Shown here in pieces: positions 36,575 to 44,665 of a stretch of DNA of 64,000 bases. The stretch covers positions 629,953-693,952 of the forward strand of contig NZ_JABWSY010000001.1 of NCBI RefSeq assembly GCF_013396335.1. The letters run 5' to 3'. Each line of letters begins with the position of its first letter. Position 1 is the stretch's first letter. Below the pieces are notes generated by a model. The model searched no databases, was not told the DNA's origin, and saw nothing but the letters and a program-made list of their open reading frames with translations. The position numbers were made by a program, and so were the translations under genes. The DNA is from Bacillus sp. EB106-08-02-XG196. Lineage in GTDB: Bacteria; Bacillota; Bacilli; Bacillales; Cytobacillaceae.

Positions 36575-37288
36575 GTGAAAAAGGTTGTTATATATGGTTT
36601 TAGTCTATTAGTTTTGTGTTTTTCAATATTGGCAGATGTAGGTACAAGAGGTAACATGGATGAAGTTGCTACTCCTTTCACAAAAGTGGTACTGTCCGAG
36701 GAAATCCAATTGGATGTTCCTTTACTCAATCAAATGGATGAACCACGGTTATTTAACGGCTGCGAAGTAACAAGTTTGGCCATGTTACTTCAATATTGGG
36801 GAATCGATGTGAGTAAAAATCAACTAGCGGCACAAGTCCCACGTGTCCCTCTCCAATATAGGGATGGGAAAAATGGAAACCCCAACATGGGATTTGTCGG
36901 AAATATGGAAGATGGTCCTGGGTTAGGTGTCTACCATGGACCTATTTTTTATTTGGCGAATACCAATGTTACGGACCAGTTTGTGGTTCAAAATCTATCA
37001 AACTATCCCTTTTCCACCATTCTGGAAAAAATAAATCAGGGTCTGCCTGTATGGGTGATTACCACCAGCAGCTTTTCACCAATAGTGGATTTCGAAACTT
37101 GGACTACTCCACAAGGAACTGTTGGGATTACGTTTAAAATGCACAGCGTCGTCATTACCGGCTACGATCAAGAATACATCTATCTTAACGATCCCTATGG
37201 AACAAAAAATAAAAAAGTAGATAGAGAAAATTTCATCGCCTCATGGGAGCAAATGGGCTCACAAGCAATCGTCATCGAACCCAAATAA
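36575..37288 (+). CDS. Secreted C39-like cysteine peptidase family protein
   Basis: The protein has 237 residues and an N-terminal signal or anchor (VVIYGFSLLVLCFSILADVG). The C39_2-type triad is readable as C63 in NGCEVTSLAM, H190 in FKMHSVVITGYD and D206 in LNDPYG. Relatives such as YvpB are exported proteins of unknown substrate. It starts at GTG 26 bp after motB with GGAGG and is co-directional, so it may share the motAB transcript. Link to motility is by position only. Confidence 0.8.
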   Translation: MKKVVIYGFSLLVLCFSILADVGTRGNMDEVATPFTKVVLSEEIQLDVPLLNQMDEPRLFNGCEVTSLAMLLQYWGIDVSKNQLAAQVPRVPLQYRDGKNGNPNMGFVGNMEDGPGLGVYHGPIFYLANTNVTDQFVVQNLSNYPFSTILEKINQGLPVWVITTSSFSPIVDFETWTTPQGTVGITFKMHSVVITGYDQEYIYLNDPYGTKNKKVDRENFIASWEQMGSQAIVIEPK

Positions 37289-37312
37289 AAGGGTGCTAAA
37301 TGATAAATTTAT

Positions 37313-37340
37313 TAAACTTTCAAAACAACGTTGCCGATAC
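37313..37340 (+). promoter_or_regulatory. FliA/SigD-type promoter before the second riboswitch
   Basis: TAAA (37313-37316), a 16-bp spacer and GCCGATAC (37333-37340) match the flgM promoter exactly in boxes and spacing. Transcription would start near 37347, upstream of the c-di-GMP aptamer. Confidence 0.82.
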
Positions 37341-37390
37341 AATAGAATACTAAGGAATATTCACCAAAAATAAATAAATACATTAATCGT

Positions 37391-37478
37391 ACGAAAAGGC
37401 AAAATGACCGAAAGGTGATGACGCAAAACTGCAGGGGCTAAAGTTAATAACCAGGCTAGCCAGTTACCGAATATGTAA
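37391..37478 (+). promoter_or_regulatory. Cyclic di-GMP-I (GEMM-I) riboswitch before a small membrane protein
   Basis: GEMM-I blocks appear in order: AAAAGGCAAA, a GACCGAAAGGT hairpin, GACGCAAAACTGC, GGGGCTAA, a variable hairpin, GCTAGCCAG and TTACCGA. No T-run terminator lies between the aptamer and the ORF at 37517. A TCCT stretch near 37483 could pair with the AGGA of the ribosome binding site, so translational control is possible. A covariance search was not run. Confidence 0.85.
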
Positions 37479-37516
37479 CCCGTCCTACGATTATGTGAAA
37501 AATGGAGGAGAAAATA

Positions 37517-37648
37517 ATGTTAACTTTTATTGCAGGTGTAATCACAGGATCTTGTACAGCGATAATCATAATGAGTCTAATGTCAGTAGCAAAAAACGCC
37601 GACCAACAAATAGAAATGCCAATACCAAAAGAATACCGAATAGAATAG
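37517..37648 (+). CDS. Small membrane protein (43 aa) under riboswitch control
   Basis: ATG at 37517 follows GGAGGAG. The product has 43 residues: one helix (LTFIAGVITGSCTAIIIMSL) then a polar tail containing AKNADQQIEMPIPKEY. The pattern of a glycine-containing helix with an SVAKxAD tail resembles the short DUF3789-type membrane proteins, but this is by eye. It lies 26 bp or more after a c-di-GMP-I aptamer and is the only gene before the next terminator. Its function is unknown. Confidence 0.75.
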   Translation: MLTFIAGVITGSCTAIIIMSLMSVAKNADQQIEMPIPKEYRIE

Positions 37649-37649
37649 G

Positions 37650-37706
37650 GGACTGTCCGCCTCAGGTGGACAGTGTCCACGGGCGGTGCCTGTCACCCAT
37701 ATTGTC
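37650..37706. repeat. Palindromic intergenic repeat, imperfect copy
   Basis: The segment contains GGTGGACAGTGTCCACGGGC and then GGTGCCTGTCACC. It shares a 22-bp block with the perfect palindrome at 52163-52213. It appears to be a rearranged or degraded copy of the same element. Confidence 0.8.
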
Positions 37707-37714
37707 ACCCATAT

Positions 37715-37749
37715 GAAAAAGACGATTCGAGGGGGAAGAATCGTCTTTT
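37715..37749. terminator. Bidirectional terminator between small ORF and DoxX gene
   Basis: The stem AAGACGATTC/GAATCGTCTT is flanked by an A run and a T run. It serves the plus-strand riboswitch transcript and the minus-strand DoxX gene. Confidence 0.87.
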
Positions 37750-37763
37750 CGAGTTACTACTTG

Positions 37764-38267
37764 TTATGCAGTTGCTTTTGCTTTATCCTTACCAATTTTT
37801 TTGTTGATGAATGGAACTACCCAGTAGTCTAGACCGTATTTACCTGCGTTGTAGCCTGCTGTTAGGATGATGAAGCCTAAGAAAATGTCTGTTGGGTTAT
37901 GAGATACGGTTCCTGCTAAGAAAAAGCTGAAGTTCATCACTAGACCAAAGAACATGGCTGCAGTTGTTAAACATCCAAGCATAAGTCCTAAACCGATTAA
38001 TGTTTCGCCCCAAGGAACGATGAAGTTGAAGACATCGATGTTCGGTAATGCAAAGCTTTCTAAAAAGTTCACGTACCAGCCGTAAACCATATTGCCGTCA
38101 GGACCTGTTACCGGTTTAGCAATCGCTCCTTTTAGAAATCCAGAAGCGTCGAAGCCGCCTGTAATTTTATGAAAACCAGCTGTGAACCAAGCGTATCCAA
38201 GGTATAAACGAATAATAGTTAAAATAGCTGCAGAGATTTTATTTTCTCTTAAAAAGTTGTTAAACAT
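37764..38267 (-). CDS. DoxX family membrane protein
   Basis: The protein has 167 residues and four membrane segments. The N-terminal RLYLGYAWFTAGFHKITGGF and the central VPWGETLIGLGLMLGCLTTA are DoxX-type patterns, related to the small subunit of thiosulfate:quinone oxidoreductase. Bacillus members have no settled role, and redox-linked or detoxifying functions have been proposed. It is a single gene closed by a terminator. Confidence 0.85.
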   Translation of the reverse strand: MFNNFLRENKISAAILTIIRLYLGYAWFTAGFHKITGGFDASGFLKGAIAKPVTGPDGNMVYGWYVNFLESFALPNIDVFNFIVPWGETLIGLGLMLGCLTTAAMFFGLVMNFSFFLAGTVSHNPTDIFLGFIILTAGYNAGKYGLDYWVVPFINKKIGKDKAKATA

Positions 38268-38408
38268 AAGTCATTCCGCCTTTTAAAATTTGTTTGTTCT
38301 TTATACTTACACTATATGGGATTGTGGTAATTATTAACATGGGTACAGTGTTAAGTTCACAGTTTGTTTGAAATGTTATGACGGAAGTTTGAACAACAAA
38401 TATGGATA

Positions 38409-39362
38409 TCAGGATCTTACAGATAGAATGTCTTCTAACGTAGGGATTGCAGCAATGGCACCTACCTTCGTACATACCAAAGCACCTACTTTATTACTAA
38501 AATAAATAATTTCTTTAAGTTTTTCAAAGTCTTCTATCTCAGGTTTACCTTTTGCGAATTGGTATAAGGTTGCCCCAACAAATGCGTCACCAGCACCAGT
38601 GGAGTCAATGGATTTTATTTTTACACTTGGAACGATTTCGCTATTTTTCCCATTGGAAAGGTAGGTTCCTTTACTCCCTAATGTCACAGCAACTATTTTT
38701 GCACCTAACTCATGAAGATTATTTGTTCCCTCAGCCAGGTTATGGATTCCTGAAATGAGGTTTAGCTCCTCATCACTTACTTTCACAAAATCAGCTAAGG
38801 CGATTCCCTCCTTTGCCAAGTTGATAAATTCAGGAATTCTGTTTTTCCAAAGATCTTTTCGATAATTTGGATCAAATGAAATAAATTTCCCTTGTTCCTT
38901 CGCATTACGCATGACATGAAAATAAGTGGATTGAAAGGGGTCGCTTAATAAAGCAGTGGCAGAGCCAAAATGATGAATAGCGGCCCCATTTAGCTTATCT
39001 CTATCAATTTCTTCCTCTACTAAAAAGGCATCAGCCCCGCGATTAAATACAAAATCTCTTTCGCCATTTGCCTGTAAGGAAACAAACGCCAATGTGGTTG
39101 GATGGAAATCATCGAACACGACCATTGATGTATCTACTTTGGCGTCATCAAGTGTCTTCTTTAGAAATTGCCCAAATGGATCGTTCCCAACCTTTCCGCT
39201 AAAAAGAGCCGTACCTCCTAATTTCGCAATCGTCGCACATACATTAGCCGGCGCTCCCCCAGCTTGTTTTTGGAAATTTTGCCCCTCTATTAAGTTAATG
39301 TCCACATCAGTACAGAAAAAATCGATTAATAATTCACCCATGCATATAATTGATGAACTCAA
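38409..39362 (-). CDS. Fructokinase, PfkB/ribokinase family
   Basis: The protein phosphorylates a sugar, most likely fructose. It has 317 residues from the TTG at 39362. PfkB motifs are [16 protein letters not shown] near the N-terminus and [20 protein letters not shown] near the C-terminus, with the catalytic aspartate in GAGD. The open frame extends to 39401, but that region lies inside the terminator stem of the upstream GH32 gene. TTG at 39362 has AAAGGATGG at good spacing and gives the usual [14 protein letters not shown] start. It probably works with the adjacent GH32 enzyme. Confidence 0.88.
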   Translation of the reverse strand: MSSSIICMGELLIDFFCTDVDINLIEGQNFQKQAGGAPANVCATIAKLGGTALFSGKVGNDPFGQFLKKTLDDAKVDTSMVVFDDFHPTTLAFVSLQANGERDFVFNRGADAFLVEEEIDRDKLNGAAIHHFGSATALLSDPFQSTYFHVMRNAKEQGKFISFDPNYRKDLWKNRIPEFINLAKEGIALADFVKVSDEELNLISGIHNLAEGTNNLHELGAKIVAVTLGSKGTYLSNGKNSEIVPSVKIKSIDSTGAGDAFVGATLYQFAKGKPEIEDFEKLKEIIYFSNKVGALVCTKVGAIAAIPTLEDILSVRS

Positions 39363-39380
39363 ACCAAACACCATCCTTTT

Positions 39381-39418
39381 AAAAAATAAAGCTCTAACCA
39401 TTTAAGCGATTAGAGCTT
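39381..39418 (-). terminator. Terminator between GH32 gene and fructokinase
   Basis: The minus strand has AAGCTCTAA, a loop, TTAGAGCTT and then TATTTTTT. It may act as an attenuator lowering fructokinase expression. Confidence 0.8.
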
Positions 39419-39429
39419 CCACACTTCAC

Positions 39430-40899
39430 TTACTTGCTCCAAATAGAATCAAGTTCCGTTATTTTTAAATGCGAAACATTTGTAGTTCCTTCATTTGAAA
39501 ATAAAATTAGCTCTTTGCTTGACTCACGCGGGAACAATAAGCTTGTAATAGCAGCCTCACCATTGTTTGCAAACACCTCAATAGAAGAAGCATCTAAAAA
39601 CAATTGAAGTTTCAACCTTTGCTGATCCAACTTTAATAGGGCTTCCTGTACAGCTTGGAAAGATGTCGAAAAGCTATGTTCCCCAGAAAGTGTTCGGTCG
39701 ACAAATAACTTCTCTTCTACTGCATTATAACCAATGACCGTTTTTTCTTGTTCAGAATGCTGTATGATTAATCCAAATTGGCTTGAACTTACTTTTTCAA
39801 ATTCGATAGTTATTTCCATTAAAGACTGAGTTAAAGGGATTGAAACACGGTTCCCTGATTCAACTGACATTTTTGAATAAGATTCCGTTTCTTTTCTAAT
39901 CTTACTCACCTCAGCAACGGGTTGCTGGAATAAACGGACGCCAGCCTCGGTTGTAGCCAAGGATAATTCTCGTGGTAACGTCATCGCACTTCTCCAAGAC
40001 TCTGTTGGAACTTGATTGGCATAGCGCCAGTTACTCATCCAGCCAAGATAAATACGTCTTCCATCTTGGATATCAGACCAGCTTACACCCGCATAATTAT
40101 CCCTGCCAAAATCTAACCAGAGAATCGTCGAATCGTCATGGTCATTCACAAAAGTGGTTCCATCAAACTGGCCGATGAAATATTGTGTTCGGGAACCTTC
40201 TGCTGTTTGACCGTTATCACCGATACTTACAATCATTACCCACTTTTCTTGTCCGCCATCTACTGGTAGTTTGAATAAGTCTGGGCATTCCCAAACGCCA
40301 TCATGTGAACCAGCAGTATGTCCAAATTCACTGGCAAACTCCCATTCCTTTAAGTTAAGGGAAGTATAAATCGTAATGGTTTGACCCGTAGCCAGTACCA
40401 TCACCCATTTATTGGTCTCTTCATGCCAAAAAACTTTAGGATCACGGTAATCGGTAAGGCTCACGTCTGAAAGGACAGGATTCCCTTCAAACTTCACCCA
40501 CGTTCTTCCATTATCCTTACTGTATGCTAAGCTTTGCTGCTGAAGCGGTCTATCAGAATCAGGGTAAGTGCCGGCACTCGTATAAAGGGCAACCATTCCT
40601 GGGTTATCTTTTTCAAAAAAGCCTGTGGTATTTTTCCAATCTACGACCGCGCTTCCTGAAAAAATGGCACCTAGTTCATCCGGATATAAGGCAATCGGCA
40701 GGTTCTCCCAATGAATCAGGTCCTTGCTTACCGCATGTCCCCAGTGCATCGGTCCCCAGGTCGTACCAAATGGATGGTACTGATAGAACAAATGATATTC
40801 ATCATTAAAATAGACCATTCCATTCGGGTCATTCATCCACTTTTCTTCTGGTGAAAAATGAAATTGTGGACGATACTGCTCATTATAGGTTTGTATCAT
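39430..40899 (-). CDS. GH32 beta-fructosidase (sucrose-6-phosphate hydrolase/levanase type)
   Basis: The protein has 489 residues. GH32 signatures are WMNDPNG (21-27, nucleophile D24), RDP (152-154) and WECPD with E204 as acid/base. A five-blade catalytic part and a C-terminal beta sandwich (LDASSIEVFANNGEAAITSL) are present. No signal peptide is seen, so it acts inside the cell. With an ABC importer rather than a PTS next door, the natural substrate is more likely unphosphorylated sucrose or short fructans. Confidence 0.92.
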   Translation of the reverse strand: MIQTYNEQYRPQFHFSPEEKWMNDPNGMVYFNDEYHLFYQYHPFGTTWGPMHWGHAVSKDLIHWENLPIALYPDELGAIFSGSAVVDWKNTTGFFEKDNPGMVALYTSAGTYPDSDRPLQQQSLAYSKDNGRTWVKFEGNPVLSDVSLTDYRDPKVFWHEETNKWVMVLATGQTITIYTSLNLKEWEFASEFGHTAGSHDGVWECPDLFKLPVDGGQEKWVMIVSIGDNGQTAEGSRTQYFIGQFDGTTFVNDHDDSTILWLDFGRDNYAGVSWSDIQDGRRIYLGWMSNWRYANQVPTESWRSAMTLPRELSLATTEAGVRLFQQPVAEVSKIRKETESYSKMSVESGNRVSIPLTQSLMEITIEFEKVSSSQFGLIIQHSEQEKTVIGYNAVEEKLFVDRTLSGEHSFSTSFQAVQEALLKLDQQRLKLQLFLDASSIEVFANNGEAAITSLLFPRESSKELILFSNEGTTNVSHLKITELDSIWSK

Positions 40900-40914
40900 T
40901 TTTTTATCGCTCCC

Positions 40915-40957
40915 TTTTAAAATAAGGCTGTACGTATGCTAAAGCACTGTACAGCCT
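40915..40957 (-). terminator. Terminator/attenuator between the binding protein and GH32 genes
   Basis: The minus strand has AGGCTGTAC, a 15-base loop, GTACAGCCT and a TATTTT tail. In such operons a partial terminator raises binding protein over enzyme expression. Confidence 0.78.
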
Positions 40958-40980
40958 CAGATTATTTACTTGAATTATTC

Positions 40981-42597
40981 CTAATTTCGATCGTAACCTT
41001 TTTGCTTAATCTCAAGCCATTCTTGTAATCCAAGTCGATCTAATTCTGCTAGATACTCATTCCATTCTTTTTCAACGCCGCCATTTGCAATCCATTCGGC
41101 ACGTTTTCGCTTAATATAAGCAAACAAATCTGTTTCGATCACAGAAAGTCGATCTAGGTCTTCAATTGAGAAAAATACACGCGGGTAAATATTATCGGCT
41201 TCCATGTAAGGAACCATTACTTCTTTCATTAAGTTCAATCTCCAAGCAGCATCATCTGGTTTGGTAGTCACAGTACCGTAGTAGCTGTCTAAGATCGCTA
41301 ATGGCCCGCCGACAGATGTTTTTTCTCTTAATTCAACTGGCGCAGTACCTTCTAGAGGAAGGTGTTTTAACATTTTTGTAGCCTCATCCATGCCAAAAAT
41401 GTTTTGTTGCTTATCGTCACCATACGTACCCCAGTTATTCTGTACGGATTGAGACGGATCATAAAGCTGGTCAATCCACTTTGCTGTTAATTCAAGGTTT
41501 TTATTTGCTGATGTAACAACTAAACGTGAGCGGTCAAAGCCCATTCCATTTGTCCTTGCAACATTTTGATGACCTTCTGGACCTTTTAATGGAGCTAACA
41601 GGTCGTAATCATCGCCCATTCCAGTGATATTTCCTTTATCCCATGTAAAGTACAAACCATATTTTTTGTCTCGGCCTTTGGCAAGATACGTATTCCAATC
41701 ATGTTCAAATGCCTCGATATCGATTAATCCTTCATTGTATAAATCATTAAACCAGCTAATGGCCTTTTTATAGCTTTCATCAGCCGCAGTAAGTTTTACT
41801 TCTCCATCGTTGGTTACAACCGTGAAATCCCAGTTATCGCCTAGACCAAATGCGCCGAATAATGAATGGGGATCCTGTCCGCCATCATTAATGATGAATG
41901 ACATGGGGATCTCGTCCGCTTCACCATTACCATTTGGATCCTGGGTTTTAAAAGCGAGTAAGACTTGCTTTAACTCTTCTGTTGTTTTTGGAACTTCTAA
42001 TCCTAATTTGTTTAACCATTCCATATTAATCCATGGGAATGCATCAAGAGAGTGAATACTTTCTTTTCCTTCACCTAACTCCTCAATCCATGGGAATGCA
42101 TAGATATGGCCATCAGGTGCCGTCATCATTGCTTTGTATTGTGGTGCTTTTTCAAGGACAGCTTGTAAGTTCGGCATATACTGAATTAAATCCTCAACCG
42201 GAACAATAACTCCATCCTTCGCATGCTTTAATAGTTCATAGTCGCTGAAGGCCGAATTAAAGATTGCATCAGGAAGCTCTCCGCTGGCAATCGCTAAATT
42301 TCGCTTTTCAGCAAAAACATCACCTGTATAATTCCTCCAATCAATTTTTACACCTGTTTGTTCTTGTAAGCGTTGGAAAATCAACTTTTCGTTAGGATCC
42401 TCAGGAGCTAATGGTGAACTGGATGTCATAATCTTTAATGTTTTTTCCTCTTTCAAGGGGAACTGTACATCTGTAAGCTTATAATCCTTAGAAGAGAAAC
42501 TTTCGCTTCCGCCGCTTTTACTGCTGCAGCCGGTAAGGATTAAAGCCCCTGAAAGTAGAAGAGTTGAAGCTGTTGTTAACATTCTTTTTTTCATCAT
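40981..42597 (-). CDS. Sugar ABC importer substrate-binding lipoprotein (LplA-type)
   Basis: The protein has 538 residues. The signal peptide ends in lipobox LTGC with C24 as the lipidated residue. A long family-1 type binding protein follows (EEKTLKIMTSSSPLAPEDPN, DGHIYAFPWIEELGEGKESI). This long LplA-like group serves oligosaccharides through paired LplB/LplC permeases. Together with the GH32 enzyme and fructokinase the likely cargo is a fructose-containing oligosaccharide. No ATPase gene is adjacent, and a shared MsmX-type ATPase is expected elsewhere. Confidence 0.9.
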   Translation of the reverse strand: MMKKRMLTTASTLLLSGALILTGCSSKSGGSESFSSKDYKLTDVQFPLKEEKTLKIMTSSSPLAPEDPNEKLIFQRLQEQTGVKIDWRNYTGDVFAEKRNLAIASGELPDAIFNSAFSDYELLKHAKDGVIVPVEDLIQYMPNLQAVLEKAPQYKAMMTAPDGHIYAFPWIEELGEGKESIHSLDAFPWINMEWLNKLGLEVPKTTEELKQVLLAFKTQDPNGNGEADEIPMSFIINDGGQDPHSLFGAFGLGDNWDFTVVTNDGEVKLTAADESYKKAISWFNDLYNEGLIDIEAFEHDWNTYLAKGRDKKYGLYFTWDKGNITGMGDDYDLLAPLKGPEGHQNVARTNGMGFDRSRLVVTSANKNLELTAKWIDQLYDPSQSVQNNWGTYGDDKQQNIFGMDEATKMLKHLPLEGTAPVELREKTSVGGPLAILDSYYGTVTTKPDDAAWRLNLMKEVMVPYMEADNIYPRVFFSIEDLDRLSVIETDLFAYIKRKRAEWIANGGVEKEWNEYLAELDRLGLQEWLEIKQKGYDRN

Positions 42598-42613
42598 AAA
42601 CCCTCACTTTTTT

Positions 42614-43501
42614 TTATTTTAGTGAACCAACCATAACTCCCTTTTCAAAATACTTTTGGAAGAATGGGTACATAATCAATAACGGTAAACTTGCAATCAC
42701 AATCGATGAATAGCGGATCATCTCGGAAATCCTCATTAACTCGTTTCTAGCCTCGACATCCGCAACCATTCCAGGCTGTACTTCGTTTTGAATCAGAATC
42801 GAACGCAATACTAATTGCAGTGGATGTAATTCTCGATCATCAAGGTAGATCATGGCGTCGAAGTAAGCATTCCATTGTCCAATGAAGGCATATAATGCTA
42901 GAACAAAGATAATCGGTTTGGATAAAGGTAAAATAATACGAAAGAAAATTTTTAAATCGGATGCGCCATCGATTCTCGCTGCTTCCTTCAGCTCATTTGG
43001 AACCGCTTTAAAGTAAGTTCTAGCGAGAATAATAAACCAGACATTAACAGCACCAGGCAGGATAATCGCCCAAATTGTATTCAGCATCCCTAAATCACGA
43101 ATAACAAAATACGTTGGAATCAAGCCTCCGCCAAAAAACATGGTAAATAAGAAGAAAATCATAAATGCCTTTTTACCAACTAAACCTTCTACCGATAACG
43201 TGTAACCAGCAAAGAGACAAACGAGTACGGTCACAATCGTAAATCCAGTTGAATAAAGGAGTGAGTTAAAAAATCCTCTCACAATGGTGTCATCGGTAAA
43301 GAGCCGCTTATAACCTTCTAATGACCAATCAGAGGAATGTAACGATAGTCCTTTTCGGATGATTGCATTCGGTTCTAGGAAGGACGATAGAAAGACATAT
43401 AATAGTGGTCCTACTATGGCAAGGACGATAATGGTTAGTAGAATATTATTGGTCAAAAGCAGCATTCGGTCGCCTTTTGCATGTTTGATTTGGTTGTTCA
43501 T
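42614..43501 (-). CDS. Sugar ABC importer permease (LplC-type)
   Basis: The protein has 295 residues and six membrane segments. The EAA loop reads ELKEAARIDGASDLKIFFRI followed by ILPLSKP, where the ATPase docks. The C-terminus (FQKYFEKGVMVGSLK) is typical of LplC/YtcP permeases. It lies between the second permease and the binding protein in one operon. Confidence 0.93.
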   Translation of the reverse strand: MNNQIKHAKGDRMLLLTNNILLTIIVLAIVGPLLYVFLSSFLEPNAIIRKGLSLHSSDWSLEGYKRLFTDDTIVRGFFNSLLYSTGFTIVTVLVCLFAGYTLSVEGLVGKKAFMIFFLFTMFFGGGLIPTYFVIRDLGMLNTIWAIILPGAVNVWFIILARTYFKAVPNELKEAARIDGASDLKIFFRIILPLSKPIIFVLALYAFIGQWNAYFDAMIYLDDRELHPLQLVLRSILIQNEVQPGMVADVEARNELMRISEMIRYSSIVIASLPLLIMYPFFQKYFEKGVMVGSLK

Positions 43502-43516
43502 ACTTTTCCTCCTTCC

Positions 43517-44485
43517 TTAAACGAGTCCTTCGCCTTCGTTTAGTTTCTTAACCACTTGGTTAACTACACCTAGTAAAATCACATTCACTACAGCATTAAA
43601 TAATCCAACTGCGGTCGCAAACGAATAATCACCTGCCAGCAGCCCTCGTTTATATACATAAGTGGCGATAATTTCTGATGATGGTGAATTCATCGATGTT
43701 TGCAATAAATAGGCTTTTTCAAAACCAATTCCCATGATTCCTCCTGCCGCTAAGATAAACAAGACAGCCATCACTGGCTTAAGCGTCGGAAGATCGATAT
43801 GCCAGATTCGTTGCAGGAGTGACGCCCCGTCAAGTGTTGCTGCTTCATGAAGCTGCGGGTCAACGTTCGCAAGTGCGGCAACATAAACAATCGAAGCCCA
43901 GCCTGCCCCTTGCCAAACTCCCGACCAAATGTAGATGGATCTAAAATAATCAGGGTCTGACATGAACGAAATCGGCTTATCTAAAAAGGTTGATAACAAC
44001 GCATTAATAGGTCCAACCGGTGATAGAAAAAGAAAGACCATTCCTGAAACGACAACTACAGATATGAAATGCGGTGCATATAGGGCTAACTGAACATTCT
44101 TCTTCACACTCGATTTTCGGAGTTGGTTTAACATAAGAGCCAATATAATGGGAATAGGAAATCCTATCAAAAGTTCAAAGGAACTTAACTTAATCGTGTT
44201 CATTAATATTTCGATGAAATTAGGCGACGTTAGGAAACTTGTAAAATGTTTAAATCCTACCCATTCACTCCCCGTAATCCCTCTGATCGGACTAAAATCT
44301 TTAAAGGCAATCGTCGCCCCGTATATAGGGATGTACTTAAAGATAATTGTAAGAATAACGGCAGGAGCAATAAGCAAATAAAGAATGTAGTTCTTTTTAA
44401 TGTAAGTAAGGTTCTTGCTTAGTTTTGTAGTTGCTGCTGGTTTACTAACCTGTATGGTTTGCTCTGCTTTTACTATTTCTTCCAC
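43517..44485 (-). CDS. Sugar ABC importer permease (LplB-type)
   Basis: The protein has 322 residues, with an N-terminal cytoplasmic extension and six membrane segments (NYILYLLIAPAVILTIIFKY first). The EAA loop QLHEAATLDGASLLQRIWHI is present. It heads the importer-GH32 operon. Two cre-like sites lie upstream, so CcpA repression is likely. Confidence 0.93.
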   Translation of the reverse strand: MEEIVKAEQTIQVSKPAATTKLSKNLTYIKKNYILYLLIAPAVILTIIFKYIPIYGATIAFKDFSPIRGITGSEWVGFKHFTSFLTSPNFIEILMNTIKLSSFELLIGFPIPIILALMLNQLRKSSVKKNVQLALYAPHFISVVVVSGMVFLFLSPVGPINALLSTFLDKPISFMSDPDYFRSIYIWSGVWQGAGWASIVYVAALANVDPQLHEAATLDGASLLQRIWHIDLPTLKPVMAVLFILAAGGIMGIGFEKAYLLQTSMNSPSSEIIATYVYKRGLLAGDYSFATAVGLFNAVVNVILLGVVNQVVKKLNEGEGLV

Positions 44486-44515
44486 TCTCTTACCCTCCTA
44501 TCAACTTAGTTCCGT

Positions 44516-44529
44516 TGAAAGCACTTTCA
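44516..44529. promoter_or_regulatory. cre-like site at the importer operon start
   Basis: TGAAAGCACTTTCA matches TGWNANCGNTNWCA at 13 of 14 positions and is nearly palindromic. It lies about 30 bp before the permease start codon, a roadblock position. Confidence 0.65.
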
Positions 44530-44608
44530 ACATGGGTTAAATATAACAAAATGGAGAGAATGAAGAGTTTAATATTTTTGGTTGAAGTATTTTAATATTT
44601 TTGGGAGT

Positions 44609-44622
44609 TGATATCGCTTTCA
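44609..44622. promoter_or_regulatory. cre site (CcpA) in the importer/NERD divergent region
   Basis: TGATATCGCTTTCA fits the cre consensus TGWNANCGNTNWCA at every fixed position. It lies between the divergent permease and NERD genes, upstream of the expected importer promoter. Confidence 0.7.
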
Positions 44623-44665
44623 CTCTATTTTTTCGATATGATGGGAAGGAGAAAGGTTGTGGGAT

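Noticed and set aside
38260..38475. 71-residue minus-strand frame between fructokinase and DoxX
   Set aside because: It overlaps the 3' end of fructokinase and the DoxX leader out of frame. It has no domain and cysteine/histidine-rich random composition.
39363..39401. N-terminal extension of fructokinase to 39401
   Set aside because: The codons overlap the terminator stem of the GH32 gene, and the family start fits TTG 39362.
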